Below are positions 9,094 to 17,839 of a stretch of 64,000 bases of DNA, piece by piece. Under the pieces are notes generated by a model that saw nothing but the letters and a program-made list of their open reading frames with translations, did no database searches and was not told the origin of the DNA. A program made the translations under genes and the position numbers. The DNA comes from Hyphomicrobium sp. 99. GTDB lineage: Bacteria; Pseudomonadota; Alphaproteobacteria; Rhizobiales; Hyphomicrobiaceae. The stretch lies in the NCBI RefSeq assembly GCF_000384335.2, contig NZ_KQ031382.1, positions 1,240,001-1,304,000 of the forward strand, in the 5' to 3' direction. Numbering within the stretch: the stretch's first letter is position 1; each line of letters opens with the position of its first letter.

Positions 9094-10326
9094 ATGCGTC
9101 GGCCCAGGGAACTTTTGTGGAACGCTTTCGCGACGGCATTTGCCGGGCTTTCTATGCTCGTCTCGCCGTCCGCTGATGCCGCCGAAGCGCTGGACGCGCA
9201 TCTGACCGTTACGGGCCGATCCACGATATTCGAATTAACCATGAGCGAGGGCGTGACTGCCCAAGTCTTCACGCTCGGCAATCCCTACCGCGTTGTTCTT
9301 GATTTGCCCGATCTCTCATTCCGGCTCGATCCGGCGGCCGGTCAAAAAGGGGCGGGGCTGATTTCCGCGTTCCGGTACGGTCAGTTTGGAGAGCACAAAT
9401 CCCGCGTCGTCATCGACACCAAGGGCCCGGTCAAAATCAATTCCGCCAATATGACGCGGCTAAAGGGGTCCTCCGCTGTGAAGCTCGCGATCGCGCTGAT
9501 GCCGATCGATGCGGAAACATTTGGCGCGGGAACCGGGTCGCATACCGCCGCGGATGAGCCGTTGGTCGCCAATGCCGCCGCCTCCGAAAACGCCGACGTG
9601 GCTCGCAAACCGCACGGAAAGCCTGTTATCGTCATCGACCCCGGACACGGAGGCATCGATCCCGGCGCCATCGGCGCCAACAACGTGACCGAAAAAACGA
9701 TCGTACTCGCCGTCGCAGCCCAACTGAAGGAAGCGCTGACGAAGACCGGGCTCTACGACGTCAAGATGACGCGCGCCGACGACGTATTCGTCTCGCTCGA
9801 TAAGCGCCTCGCGTTCTCGGCAGAGAACGCCGCCGACCTCTTCATTTCACTGCATGCCGATTCAATCGAAGAGCAGACCGCGAGGGAGACGATCCGCGGC
9901 GCGACAATTTATACGCTATCGAGCCAGGCCTCCGACGAGAAGGCCCGTATCATGGCCGAAAAGGAGAACGCATCAGATCTCATCGCCGGCATCGAGAATT
10001 TCGATCGGGGCGGCGGCGACCAAGTCAAGAATATCCTGATAGATCTGCTCAAAAGGGAGACTTCGAACTTCTCCGCTGATTTTTCGCAGGTCTTGGCCAA
10101 GCGGCTGGGCAAGACGATTGCAATGTCGCGCATTCCCCGCCGATCGGCGGCCTTCAAGGTTCTAAAGCAGACCCACGCGCCTTCGGTCCTCGTGGAATTG
10201 GGCTATCTCAGCAACCAAACGGATGAACAGCAGATGTTGACGGCCGAGTGGCAATCGAAGGTGGCGTCCGCGATCTCCGATGCGGTGCAAATTTACTTCA
10301 ACAAGAGAACGGCCTCGAAGCCTTAA
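9094..10326 (+). CDS. amiC: N-acetylmuramoyl-L-alanine amidase with AMIN domain
   Basis: This is a periplasmic zinc amidase that cuts the bond between MurNAc and the stem peptide, helping daughter-cell separation. From the ATG at 9094 (MRRPRELL) the product is 410 residues: a signal peptide ending near ADAAEA, an AMIN domain that targets septal peptidoglycan, then an Amidase_3 domain. Zinc-ligand and catalytic motifs are visible: VIDPGHGGIDPG, the following glutamate in NVTEKT, SLHADS, and the late catalytic glutamate in LVELGYLSN. An alternative ATG 12 codons upstream (9058) lengthens the pre-signal region. PBP1A follows in the same direction after about 150 bp. Family assignment is firm; AmiC is preferred over AmiA or AmiB because of the AMIN domain. 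Confidence 0.92.
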   Translation: MRRPRELLWNAFATAFAGLSMLVSPSADAAEALDAHLTVTGRSTIFELTMSEGVTAQVFTLGNPYRVVLDLPDLSFRLDPAAGQKGAGLISAFRYGQFGEHKSRVVIDTKGPVKINSANMTRLKGSSAVKLAIALMPIDAETFGAGTGSHTAADEPLVANAAASENADVARKPHGKPVIVIDPGHGGIDPGAIGANNVTEKTIVLAVAAQLKEALTKTGLYDVKMTRADDVFVSLDKRLAFSAENAADLFISLHADSIEEQTARETIRGATIYTLSSQASDEKARIMAEKENASDLIAGIENFDRGGGDQVKNILIDLLKRETSNFSADFSQVLAKRLGKTIAMSRIPRRSAAFKVLKQTHAPSVLVELGYLSNQTDEQQMLTAEWQSKVASAISDAVQIYFNKRTASKP

Positions 10327-10475
10327 GGCTTTGGGCTATGGACGACGTGCTGCCACATTCCGTGTTAATGTGCCCAGCCTCTGAGGGTATTGTCATTGCT
10401 GCGATGCGGCAATAGACGTAGCCCCTTCGCTCGAAATTTCGAAGCCAGCGCCAGACTGACGGAATCACGAATTTG

Positions 10476-13058
10476 ATGCGTGCGCCAACGCTGCCGCCAC
10501 CCACGGCGCCCAAAAGAAGAAAGAAGCGGCGGCGGAGCCTGCTGCTCAACTTCCTTGGGTTCGCATTCGGGACCTTCGTTCTGATCTTCATCGCGGGCTC
10601 GGCAGGCGCCGGGTTCTTGATCTGGCAGGCATCGAAAGACCTTCCCGACTACGAGAGCTTGTCGAAGTACGAGCCGCCCGTCATGACGCGCATTCATGCC
10701 CATGACGGATCGCTGATCTCCGAGTTCGCGCGCGAGCGCCGCATCTTCGTCCCGATCAATACGGTTCCCAAGCGCGTCCTCGGCGCGTTTCTGTCAGCCG
10801 AGGATCGCCGGTTCTACGAACACGGGGGCGTCGACCTTCAAGGCATCGGGCGCGCCGTCTTCGCTGCGATCGAATCCAAGATCCACGGCTCGAACAAGCG
10901 CGCGCAGGGTGCCTCGACAATCACCCAGCAGGTCGCCAAGAACTTCCTGCTGACGAACGAACGCTCGATGGAGCGCAAGATCAAGGAAGCGATCCTCGCT
11001 GTCCGTATCGAGGGCGCCTATTCGAAGGATCGCATCCTCGAACTCTATCTGAACGAGATCTTCCTCGGGATGAACTCGTACGGCGTCGGCGCCGCCGCGT
11101 TGACCTACTTCAACAAAGAGCTGAAGGACCTCGACATCGAGGAAGCCGCTTACCTTGCGGCGCTTCCCAAGGCCCCGAACAATTACCATCCGTTCCGCCA
11201 GAAGGAGAAGGCAACCGAACGGCGGAACTGGATTATCGGCCAGATGGCCGAGAACGGCTACATCACCAAGGAAGAGGCGGAGGCTGCCCGGAAGAAGCCG
11301 CTCACCGTCAATCTGCGTCCCAACGCCGTCCATATCTCGACGGCTGAATTCTTCGCCGAGGAAGTACGCCGGTCGCTTCTCGCAAAGTACGGCGAGGATA
11401 AGCTTTACGGCGGCGGCTTGTCCGTCCGCACCACGCTCGACCCGCAATTGCAGCAATACGCCAAGAAGGCGCTGATCAACGGTCTCGTGAAGTTCGACCG
11501 GACGCAGGGTTATCGCGGACCCGTCTCGAAGATCGATATTTCCGGCGACTGGGGTCTAGCGCTCGGCAAACTTCCAAGTCCGTCCGATATACAGCCCTGG
11601 CGTCTCGGCGTCGTGCTCGAGACGCAGAAGACGAAGGCCATCATCGGCTTCAAGCCGACGCGCCAGCAGGATGCGACCCTCGTCAAGGATCGGGAGGCGG
11701 TCGAGGTGTCGCTCGACGAGATGAAATGGGCGGCCAAGCGGCCCGGCGCCAAGAGGATCGACGTCAAATCGACCGCCGACATTCTGAAGCCGGGCGACGT
11801 CGTCTATGTCGCTCCGAAAGACCCGAACAATATCCAGGGCGCATGGTCCCTGATGCAAGTTCCGGAGGTCGGCGGCGGCCTCGTCGCGATGGACCCCTAC
11901 ACCGGACGCGTCCTCGCGGTTGCCGGCGGCTTTTCCTACGACATGAGCCAGTTCGACCGCGTCATTCAGGCCAAGCGCCAGCCCGGCTCGTCGTTCAAAC
12001 CATTCGTCTACGCCGCCGCTATCGATAACGGCTACAAGCCGACGTCGATCATTCTCGACGCTCCGATCGAGATCGATCAGGGGCCGGGCCAAGACGTCTG
12101 GCGTCCGAAGAACTACGAGACCAACGACACGACCGGCCCCGAAACGCTGCGCTTCGGCATCGAGCATTCGCGCAACCAGATGACCGCGCGTCTGGCGCAG
12201 GATCTCGGCATGCCCGTCATCACCGAATACGCGCGGCGGTTCGGCATCTACGACGATCTCTTGCCGGTGCTTTCGATGTCGCTCGGCGCGGGCGAGACGA
12301 CGCTGCTGCGCTTGGCGACGGCGTATTGCATGCTGGCGAACGGCGGCAAGGAAGTGACCTCCACCCTCGTCGACCGGATTCAGGATCGCTACGGTCACAC
12401 GATCTGGCGCCATGACGAGCGCCAGTGCATGGGCTGCATGGCAGATCATTGGGCAGGCCAGCCGGAGCCCGAGCTTGTCGATGGCCGCCGTCAGATTATC
12501 GATCCGCACACGGCCTATCAGATGACGCACATTCTTGAAGGCGTCATCCAGCGCGGAACGGCGACGGTTCTAAAGTCTCTCAATCGTCCGGTCGCTGGTA
12601 AGACCGGCACGACGAATGAAGAAAAGGACGTTTGGTTCCTCGGTTACACGCCGACGATGGTCGTTGGTGTTTTCGTCGGATACGACACGCCAAAGCCGCT
12701 CGGCAAAGGCAACACAGGCGGCGCGATCGCTGCCCCGATCTTCGGCGAGTTCGTTCAGGACGCGCTGGGATCGACGCCGGCTGCACCGTTCCGTGTTCCG
12801 CCAGGGATCAAGTTCGTTCGCGTCAATCCGAAAACCGGGCTCAGAGCCTCGGCCGACGACCCTGGCTCCATCATGGAGGCGTTCAAGCCCGACGAAGATC
12901 CGGACGACGCTTACGCCATGATCGGCATCGCCAACGCGACGGCCGATGCGTCCCCGCCGCCACCTCCGCCGCCGCCAATGGGCGATCGCGTGGCGCGTCC
13001 GGCGCCACCTCCCTCCAGGCCGGATAGCGGATCACTTTCTCCCAATGGTATGTGGTAG
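10476..13058 (+). CDS. mrcA: Penicillin-binding protein 1A, bifunctional transglycosylase/transpeptidase
   Basis: This class A PBP polymerises lipid II and cross-links peptidoglycan. The 860-residue product has a basic cytoplasmic tail (PKRRKKRRR), one membrane anchor (about residues 24-50), a GT51 transglycosylase domain with EDRRFYEHGGVD, an OB-like linker, and a transpeptidase domain. The nucleophile is in SSFK near residue 505, the SRN motif is intact (as HSRNQ), and KTGT begins near residue 709. The C-terminal 40 residues are proline-rich (runs of eight prolines). The ATG at 10476 immediately follows an in-frame TTG at 10473; ATG is preferred. Length and domain order match alphaproteobacterial PBP1A. 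Confidence 0.95.
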   Translation: MRAPTLPPPTAPKRRKKRRRSLLLNFLGFAFGTFVLIFIAGSAGAGFLIWQASKDLPDYESLSKYEPPVMTRIHAHDGSLISEFARERRIFVPINTVPKRVLGAFLSAEDRRFYEHGGVDLQGIGRAVFAAIESKIHGSNKRAQGASTITQQVAKNFLLTNERSMERKIKEAILAVRIEGAYSKDRILELYLNEIFLGMNSYGVGAAALTYFNKELKDLDIEEAAYLAALPKAPNNYHPFRQKEKATERRNWIIGQMAENGYITKEEAEAARKKPLTVNLRPNAVHISTAEFFAEEVRRSLLAKYGEDKLYGGGLSVRTTLDPQLQQYAKKALINGLVKFDRTQGYRGPVSKIDISGDWGLALGKLPSPSDIQPWRLGVVLETQKTKAIIGFKPTRQQDATLVKDREAVEVSLDEMKWAAKRPGAKRIDVKSTADILKPGDVVYVAPKDPNNIQGAWSLMQVPEVGGGLVAMDPYTGRVLAVAGGFSYDMSQFDRVIQAKRQPGSSFKPFVYAAAIDNGYKPTSIILDAPIEIDQGPGQDVWRPKNYETNDTTGPETLRFGIEHSRNQMTARLAQDLGMPVITEYARRFGIYDDLLPVLSMSLGAGETTLLRLATAYCMLANGGKEVTSTLVDRIQDRYGHTIWRHDERQCMGCMADHWAGQPEPELVDGRRQIIDPHTAYQMTHILEGVIQRGTATVLKSLNRPVAGKTGTTNEEKDVWFLGYTPTMVVGVFVGYDTPKPLGKGNTGGAIAAPIFGEFVQDALGSTPAAPFRVPPGIKFVRVNPKTGLRASADDPGSIMEAFKPDEDPDDAYAMIGIANATADASPPPPPPPPMGDRVARPAPPPSRPDSGSLSPNGMW

Positions 13059-13123
13059 CTGAGCTTGGCGCCGATTGCCGCGTAGCGTCCGCGATCGTTT
13101 ACAGCGCCGCCGCACATCTCTAT

Positions 13124-13143
13124 AGGTCCGCACCTGTTTTTTT
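13124..13143 (+). terminator. Weak hairpin plus T7 tract between mrcA and prfB
   Basis: A 4-bp hairpin (AGGT/ACCT, 13124-13135) precedes seven consecutive T residues (13137-13143). The T-run is good but the stem is very short, so this is only a possible terminator for mrcA. It lies 45 bp before the prfB start. Confidence 0.25.
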
Positions 13144-13187
13144 GATCCATCACTTTTCGCCAGCACGAGCTGGCTTCGGAGGCCGCT

Positions 13188-14322
13188 ATGCGCGCTGAAG
13201 CGCAAAAACTTTCCGACGGCATCGAGGAGGCGTTTGCCCTCCTGAGGAGGTCTCTTTGACTGGGAGACGGCCGAAGACCGTCTCGCCTCGCTGAACGCGA
13301 AAGCTGAAGACCCCAATCTCTGGACTGACGCGAAGAACGCTCAGAAGGTCATGCGCCAGCGGCAATCGCTCGAGCGCGCCGTGTCTGAGTTCAAGCGGCT
13401 GCAACGCGACTACGACGACGCGTTGACGTTGATCGAACTCGGCGAGGCCGAGAGCGACGACGCGAGCGTGCGCGAAGGCGAAAGCGCGCTCCAGCGCATC
13501 GACCACGAAGCGCAGCGCCGCTCGATCGAGGCGATGCTGTCGGGCGAAGCCGACGCGATGAACACCTACATCGAGGTGCACGCCGGCGCGGGCGGCACCG
13601 AAAGCCAGGATTGGGCTTCGATGCTCGCGCGCATGTACGTGCGCTGGGCCGAGCGCCGTGGCTACAAGGTCAAGTTGATTGACGAAAGCCCTGGCGAAGA
13701 AGCGGGCATCAAGTCGGCGACCTTCGAGATCGAAGGCGAAAACGCTTACGGCTGGTTGAAGACGGAAGCGGGCGTTCACCGCCTCGTACGCATCTCGCCG
13801 TACGATTCCAACGCACGCCGCCATACGAGCTTTGCGTCCGTCACTGTCTATCCGGTCATCGACGACACGATCGACGTTGAGATCAATCCGGCCGACGTCG
13901 ACATTTCATTCGCGCGTTCGTCAGGCGCGGGCGGTCAGCACGTCAACCGAACGGAATCCGCTGTTCGCCTCGTCCATAAGCCGTCAGGCATCGTCATCTT
14001 CGCCCAGGAACAACGCTCGCAGCATCAGAACAAGGACATCGCGTTCAAGCGCCTCAAAGCGCGCCTCTACGAGATGGAATTGAAGCGCCGCGAAGCGAAG
14101 GCGAACGCCGAGCAGGCGGCGAAGACGGATATCGGCTGGGGGCATCAGATCCGGTCGTATGTCCTCCAGCCGTATCAGCTGGTGAAGGACTTGCGCACCG
14201 GCGCGCAGTCGACAAACCCGGATGAAGTTTTGGACGGCGACGTCGATCAATTCATCGAAGCCGCTCTGTCACAACGCATCAAGGGCGGTGGAGAAGCCGT
14301 AACGGTCGAAGACCTGGAGTAG
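13188..14322 (+). CDS. prfB: Peptide chain release factor 2 (programmed +1 frameshift)
   Basis: RF2 recognises UGA and UAA and triggers peptide release. The gene is read in two parts: 13188-13256 (23 codons) and then, skipping T13257, 13258-14322, giving 377 residues. The zero frame meets an in-frame TGA (13257-13259) right after CTT, and AGGAGG lies three bases before the CTT slip codon, the classic RF2 autoregulation site. A ribosome site GGAGG is five bases before the ATG. The +1 frame continues LDWETAEDRLASLNAKAEDP and contains GAGGQHVNRTESAVRL with the catalytic GGQ. The anticodon-like tripeptide position reads SPY where E. coli RF2 has SPF. Starting at the internal ATG 13351 would lose the N-terminal domain and is rejected. 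Confidence 0.96.
13244..13260 (+). promoter_or_regulatory. prfB programmed +1 frameshift site
   Basis: The element is an internal Shine-Dalgarno AGGAGG (13245-13250), a three-base spacer TCT, the slippery codon CTT (13254-13256), the stop TGA (13257-13259) and a 3' C. This is the RF2-responsive recoding signal: low RF2 slows UGA termination and favours a +1 shift on CTT into GAC. The E. coli element has AGGGGG and TAT in the equivalent places. Confidence 0.95.
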
Positions 14323-14342
14323 CCGCCAAACCCATGGCGGCT
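14321..14342. terminator. Hairpin between convergent prfB and small exported-protein gene
   Basis: An 8-bp perfect stem (AGCCGCCA, 14321-14328, with TGGCGGCT, 14335-14342) and 6-nt loop start inside the prfB stop codon. It lies between two convergent genes and may act as a bidirectional terminator. No T-tract is present. Confidence 0.4.
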
Positions 14343-14366
14343 CCTCTACGCGTCGCGTGCCGGACG

Positions 14367-14672
14367 TCAGTTGCGCTCGCGGAGGAGCGGATTGTTGAAG
14401 GGCGTGCTGGGCTCCGTCGAGGTATTCTGCGACGCCGAGAAATTGAAACCTGAGGATCCGATCGGGCTCTTCCAATCCGTTCCCGTGCTCGACGAAGTCT
14501 GTCCGGAACCGAAAGGCGAGAGCAGCGCGGATGCCTCGTCGGGGTCCTGATAGCGCGCCGAGCCGTCCGCGTTCGTCCCGCCAATCGAAGTCGTCTCGAA
14601 AGCCTGCGCCCCGGCAGAGATCAGGGTCATCGACAGAAAGACCGCGGCCGCAATACCTCGATCAAATCGCAT
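14367..14672 (-). CDS. Small exported protein of unknown function
   Basis: The 101-residue product has a clear signal peptide (MRFDRGIAAAVFLSMTLISAGAQA, cleavage near residue 24). The mature part is about 77 residues, rich in Ser, Gly, Thr and Asn with no cysteine, and ends NNPLLRERN. It is probably periplasmic and disordered. GGAGG lies seven bases before the ATG at 14672, which supports real translation. It is convergent with prfB. No family was recognised. Confidence 0.7.
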   Translation of the reverse strand: MRFDRGIAAAVFLSMTLISAGAQAFETTSIGGTNADGSARYQDPDEASALLSPFGSGQTSSSTGTDWKSPIGSSGFNFSASQNTSTEPSTPFNNPLLRERN

Positions 14673-14812
14673 AAGAAAACCTCCACCATCGTCTCGTAAC
14701 GCGCACCTTAACTTTGTCCGCTATCTGCAATTTGCGGAAGGATCTAGGCCAAAGAGTTCTTTTCGAGACCGTGTGGCTTCCATACTACGCCCATCGCGTA
14801 GCCAGCCCATCG

Positions 14813-15250
14813 TCACGAAGTGCTGCGCCAAATGCCGGGCAACCGCTTAAACGCGATCTTCGCGGCGCTGGTACCGGACGCCTTCTCCGCCCGGGCATCG
14901 AAACTCGCGCGCGCCTTCTCGACGGTTTCGCGATTTTCCATGGCCCACTGACCGAGCGGACCCAGGATGCAGATGAGCGTCCGGCCAAGGTCCGTCAGCT
15001 CGTAATCGACCCGCGGCGGGATCGTCGGAAAGACGGTGCGAGTGACCAGACCGTCGCGCTCCAGCCCGCGCAGCGTCAGCGTCAACATCCTCTGCGATAT
15101 GCTGCCGACTGAACGCCGGATCTCGTTGAAACGCATCGGCCCGTTCGACAACAGGCCAACGACATAAACCGTCCATTTGTCGCCGATCCGGGCCAGCACG
15201 TCCGCGACGGCGCGACAGCTCTCGGTTCCTTTTTTGATACCGGCTTCCAA
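14813..15250 (-). CDS. HxlR-family (DUF24) transcriptional regulator
   Basis: This is a winged-helix DNA-binding protein of the HxlR/YodB type. Members often sense quinones, diamide or other electrophiles through an N-terminal cysteine. The 145-residue product has Cys12 in TESCRAVADVLARIGDKWT, followed by the HxlR core (RFNEIRRSVGSISQRMLTLTLRGLERDGLV and the wing RVDYELTDLGRTL). The start is TTG at 15250 with a perfect AAGGAGG eight bases upstream (15259-15265). It is divergent from azoR, and a symmetric sequence lies between them. By analogy with Bacillus YodB and azoR1 it probably represses azoR and itself until the cysteine is oxidised or modified. Confidence 0.9.
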   Translation of the reverse strand: MEAGIKKGTESCRAVADVLARIGDKWTVYVVGLLSNGPMRFNEIRRSVGSISQRMLTLTLRGLERDGLVTRTVFPTIPPRVDYELTDLGRTLICILGPLGQWAMENRETVEKARASFDARAEKASGTSAAKIAFKRLPGIWRSTS

Positions 15251-15297
15251 AAAAGTGCCTCCTTGCGCGGTCTTCGGCAGTGAACAATTTAGCTCTG

Positions 15298-15312
15298 GTC
15301 ACAAAATGTGAC
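15298..15312. promoter_or_regulatory. Candidate HxlR operator in the hxlR-azoR divergent region
   Basis: The perfect inverted repeat GTCACA-AAA-TGTGAC is centred at 15305, between the HxlR regulator start (15250) and the azoR start (15375). A dimeric winged-helix regulator would bind a site of this size and symmetry. The symmetry is directly visible; its assignment to this regulator rests on position. Confidence 0.55.
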
Positions 15313-15374
15313 TGGCTGAGGCGTCTGTCAATCGCGCCCCAGTCTCCACCAGAACTTCGGATGGAGATCCTCCC

Positions 15375-15983
15375 ATGAAACTTCTGCATGTCGATTCGAG
15401 CATCCTCGGCCCGGGCTCGGTGAGCCGGCAGCTCTCGGCAGAGATCGTCGCCGCCGAGCGAGCCCTGCATCCGGGCCTCGAGGTCATCTATCGAGATCTG
15501 GCCGTCGAGCCCGTCGGCCATCTGTCAGGCGCGCACCTCGCCGCGAACCAGGGCGCCGTCCCAGAAGCGCCGCCGATCCGTCAGGATGTCGCGGCCGGGC
15601 AGGCAGCACTCGAAGAATTCCTGGCGGCCGATATCGTCGTGGTGGGTGCTCCGATGTACAACTTCGCGATCCCGAGCCAGCTGAAAGCCTGGATCGACCG
15701 GCTCGCCGTCGCGGGCAAGACCTTCCGCTACACCGAGAAAGGCGCCGAGGGGCTGGCAGGCGGCAAGAAAGTCATCGTGGCGTCGTCGCGCGGCGGGTTC
15801 TACGGGCCCCAGACGCCAATCGCCTTCCTCGACCACCAGGAAGCCTATCTGCGCAACATCTTCGGCTTCTTCGGCATTACGGACGTGACGTTCATCCGCG
15901 CCGAAGGCGTGGCGCTGGGCCCCGATCAGCGCGCGAAGTCCATCGAGGCCGCCCAGTCGTCGATAGCGGGCCTCGCAGCCTGA
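15375..15983 (+). CDS. azoR: FMN-dependent NADH-azoreductase / quinone reductase
   Basis: This is a flavodoxin-fold enzyme that uses NADH to reduce quinones and azo compounds by two electrons, limiting semiquinone toxicity. The 202-residue product matches AzoR/AcpD length and starts [21 protein letters not shown], the phosphate-binding loop for FMN. It then has [18 protein letters not shown] (isoalloxazine loop) and SSRGGFYG. A purine-rich stretch GGAGATCC precedes the ATG. The divergent HxlR regulator and the intervening inverted repeat suggest electrophile-inducible expression. The downstream hairpin probably ends the transcript. Confidence 0.93.
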   Translation: MKLLHVDSSILGPGSVSRQLSAEIVAAERALHPGLEVIYRDLAVEPVGHLSGAHLAANQGAVPEAPPIRQDVAAGQAALEEFLAADIVVVGAPMYNFAIPSQLKAWIDRLAVAGKTFRYTEKGAEGLAGGKKVIVASSRGGFYGPQTPIAFLDHQEAYLRNIFGFFGITDVTFIRAEGVALGPDQRAKSIEAAQSSIAGLAA

Positions 15984-15994
15984 GGACACCAAAG

Positions 15995-16019
15995 GGCGGA
16001 GATCGGCCAAATCTCCGCC
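15995..16019 (+). terminator. Hairpin downstream of azoR
   Basis: A 9-bp perfect stem (GGCGGAGAT, 15995-16003, with ATCTCCGCC, 16011-16019) and 7-nt loop lie 12 bp after the azoR stop. No T-tract follows, so termination would need help from Rho or the hairpin may protect the 3' end. Confidence 0.45.
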
Positions 16020-16105
16020 TGAGGGCGTCGGCGAGGTTTGATTTATCGACATAAGCGACATTCGTGTTAAAGCGCGGACGATCCTTCATTCGAAAACCTC
16101 TGCCG

Positions 16106-17032
16106 ATGCCACCGCTCGATAATTTGCACCTCATCACGTCCGACGGCTTTCCCGATTACGCGCTGCTCGATTCAGGCGTGGGACGGAAGCTCGAACGCTT
16201 CGGAAAAATCATCGTCGACCGTCCGGAGCCGCAAGCGCTCTGGCAGCCGAAGCTTGGCAAATCGGAATGGGCGAAAGCGAATGCCGTCTTCTCCGCCTCC
16301 GGCGAGGACGATGAAAAAGGCAAGTGGCGGATCGACAAGCCGGTGCCCGACGCCTGGCCCGTAAAGCTCGCGCTGTCGCAAACTCAGAAATCCGACCGAC
16401 AGAGCGTGACGATGCTCTGCAAGCTCGCGGGGCTTTGGCATCTCGGTCTCTTCCCCGAGCAGGAGCCGCATTGGAGCTGGATGCTCGAACACTTGGCGAG
16501 CGTGAAAGGCGAGACCCCGCGCGTTCTCAATCTTTTCGGCTACACGGGCGCAGCCTCGCTGCTGGCCGCTGCATCCGGAGCAGAAGTCACCCACGTCGAT
16601 GCATCGAAGAAAGCCGTGCAGTGGGGCAAGGAAAACCAGGAAGCGTCGAAGCTTGGCGCGGCGAAAATCCGCTGGCTGCTTGACGACGCCGCGAAGTTCG
16701 CCGCGCGCGATGTCCGTCGCGGCAAGACCTATCACATGATCATCGTCGATCCGCCGAAGTTCGGGCGCGGCCCCGAAGGCGAGATCTGGGATCTCTTCCA
16801 AAATCTCCCCGCACTGCTGGGCGATCTCGCCAAGCTGCTGGCGCCACAGAACGCCGCAATGGTGCTGACGATCTACGCCATCCGCGCCTCCTCGCTCGCC
16901 TTCGATCAACTGATGCGGCAAGAGTTGAAAGGTCGTGGCGGCACGTTCGATAGCGGCGAACTGGCGATCCGTTCGCAGACCGGTCCGCTCGTGCCGACGT
17001 CGCTCTTCGTGCGCTGGAAGCAGAACGCATGA
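16106..17032 (+). CDS. Class I SAM-dependent methyltransferase, RlmI/RlmK-like
   Basis: The 308-residue product resembles the catalytic half of RlmI/RlmK-type 23S rRNA cytosine/guanine methyltransferases. Motif I is in RVLNLFGYTGAASLLAAASGA, the acidic ribose-binding residue is in VTHVDASKKAV, and the catalytic-type motif is IIVDPPKFGRGP. The N-terminal 100 residues lack an obvious PUA domain. The chosen start is ATG 16106 (MPPLDNLHLITSDG); a GTG at 16064 in the same frame would add 14 residues. The stop overlaps the next start by four bases (ATGA), so it is translationally coupled to the SpoU methyltransferase. The exact RNA target cannot be stated. Confidence 0.85.
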   Translation: MPPLDNLHLITSDGFPDYALLDSGVGRKLERFGKIIVDRPEPQALWQPKLGKSEWAKANAVFSASGEDDEKGKWRIDKPVPDAWPVKLALSQTQKSDRQSVTMLCKLAGLWHLGLFPEQEPHWSWMLEHLASVKGETPRVLNLFGYTGAASLLAAASGAEVTHVDASKKAVQWGKENQEASKLGAAKIRWLLDDAAKFAARDVRRGKTYHMIIVDPPKFGRGPEGEIWDLFQNLPALLGDLAKLLAPQNAAMVLTIYAIRASSLAFDQLMRQELKGRGGTFDSGELAIRSQTGPLVPTSLFVRWKQNA

Positions 17033-17838
17033 ACGAGCCGAAGCTGATCACCAGCCTGACGAACGATCGGATCAAGGCCATCCGCGCGCTCGACATGCGC
17101 AAGGTCCGGAAAGAAACGGGCCTGTTCGTCGCCGAAGGCACATCGCTGCTCGTAACGGCGCGCGACCACGGCTTCGTGCCGGAAACACTCGTCTACCAAG
17201 CGGGAACGGCGACGAGCGGCATCGCACGCGGCCTCGTGCGACACGCGCTCGATGCAGGCTCGGAAGTGCTCGAAGTCTCCGAAGCCGTGCTCGGCAAGCT
17301 AGCCTCGAAAGACAATCCGCAAACACTGCTCGGTGTTTTCCGTCAGCGCTTCGCCGAACCTCCCGATACGAAAAAGGTTGGGCAAGGAACGTGGCTCGCA
17401 CTCGAAGAAGTGCGCGACCCCGGCAACTTGGGAACGATCATCCGCACGGCGGACGCGGTCGGCTGCGCGGGCGTCATTCTCGTCGGCACCACGTGCGATC
17501 CCTACGCCATCGAAGCCATTCGCGCGACGATGGGCTCGATCTTCGCGGTCCCGCTCGTAAAAATGGATCAGCCGACATTCGTCACGTTGGCGCGGGCGTG
17601 GCCGGGCGACGTCATCGGAACGCATCTCGCCGCGCGCGAGGATTTCCGAAAAGTCGAGTATAAGGATCCGGTGCTGGTCGTCATGGGCGGTGAGGGCCCT
17701 GGCCTCTCTCCCGGCGCGGCTGCTTCGTGTACAAATCTTGTGAAAATTCCCATGGCCGGCGATCTCGACTCGCTCAATCTCGCCATCGCCACCGCGCTGA
17801 TGCTCTATCAGGTCCGCGGACCACATTTGAAGCTCTGA
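17029..17838 (+). CDS. SpoU/TrmH-family RNA 2'-O-methyltransferase
   Basis: This is a SPOUT-fold RNA ribose methyltransferase of the TrmH/RlmB type. The 269-residue product has an N-terminal substrate-binding segment (ITSLTNDRIKAIRAL with RKETGLFVAEG) and a C-terminal trefoil-knot domain. Motif 1 contains EEVRDPGNLGTIIRTADAVG, motif 2 is MGGEGPGLS, and motif 3 is KIPMAGDLDSLNLAIATAL. It starts inside the stop of the preceding methyltransferase (ATGA) and ends one base before the next start. Target could be 23S rRNA or tRNA. Confidence 0.92.
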   Translation: MNEPKLITSLTNDRIKAIRALDMRKVRKETGLFVAEGTSLLVTARDHGFVPETLVYQAGTATSGIARGLVRHALDAGSEVLEVSEAVLGKLASKDNPQTLLGVFRQRFAEPPDTKKVGQGTWLALEEVRDPGNLGTIIRTADAVGCAGVILVGTTCDPYAIEAIRATMGSIFAVPLVKMDQPTFVTLARAWPGDVIGTHLAAREDFRKVEYKDPVLVVMGGEGPGLSPGAAASCTNLVKIPMAGDLDSLNLAIATALMLYQVRGPHLKL

Positions 17839-17839
17839 T

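Noticed and set aside
11556..12530. 324-codon minus-strand ORF within mrcA
   Set aside because: It is antisense to a confident PBP1A gene and has no motif; this is a GC-rich codon artefact.
13351..14322. prfB as a 323-codon ORF starting at ATG 13351
   Set aside because: The upstream frameshift site, the ribosome site at 13178-13182 and the family N terminus show the true start at 13188 with a +1 shift at 13257.
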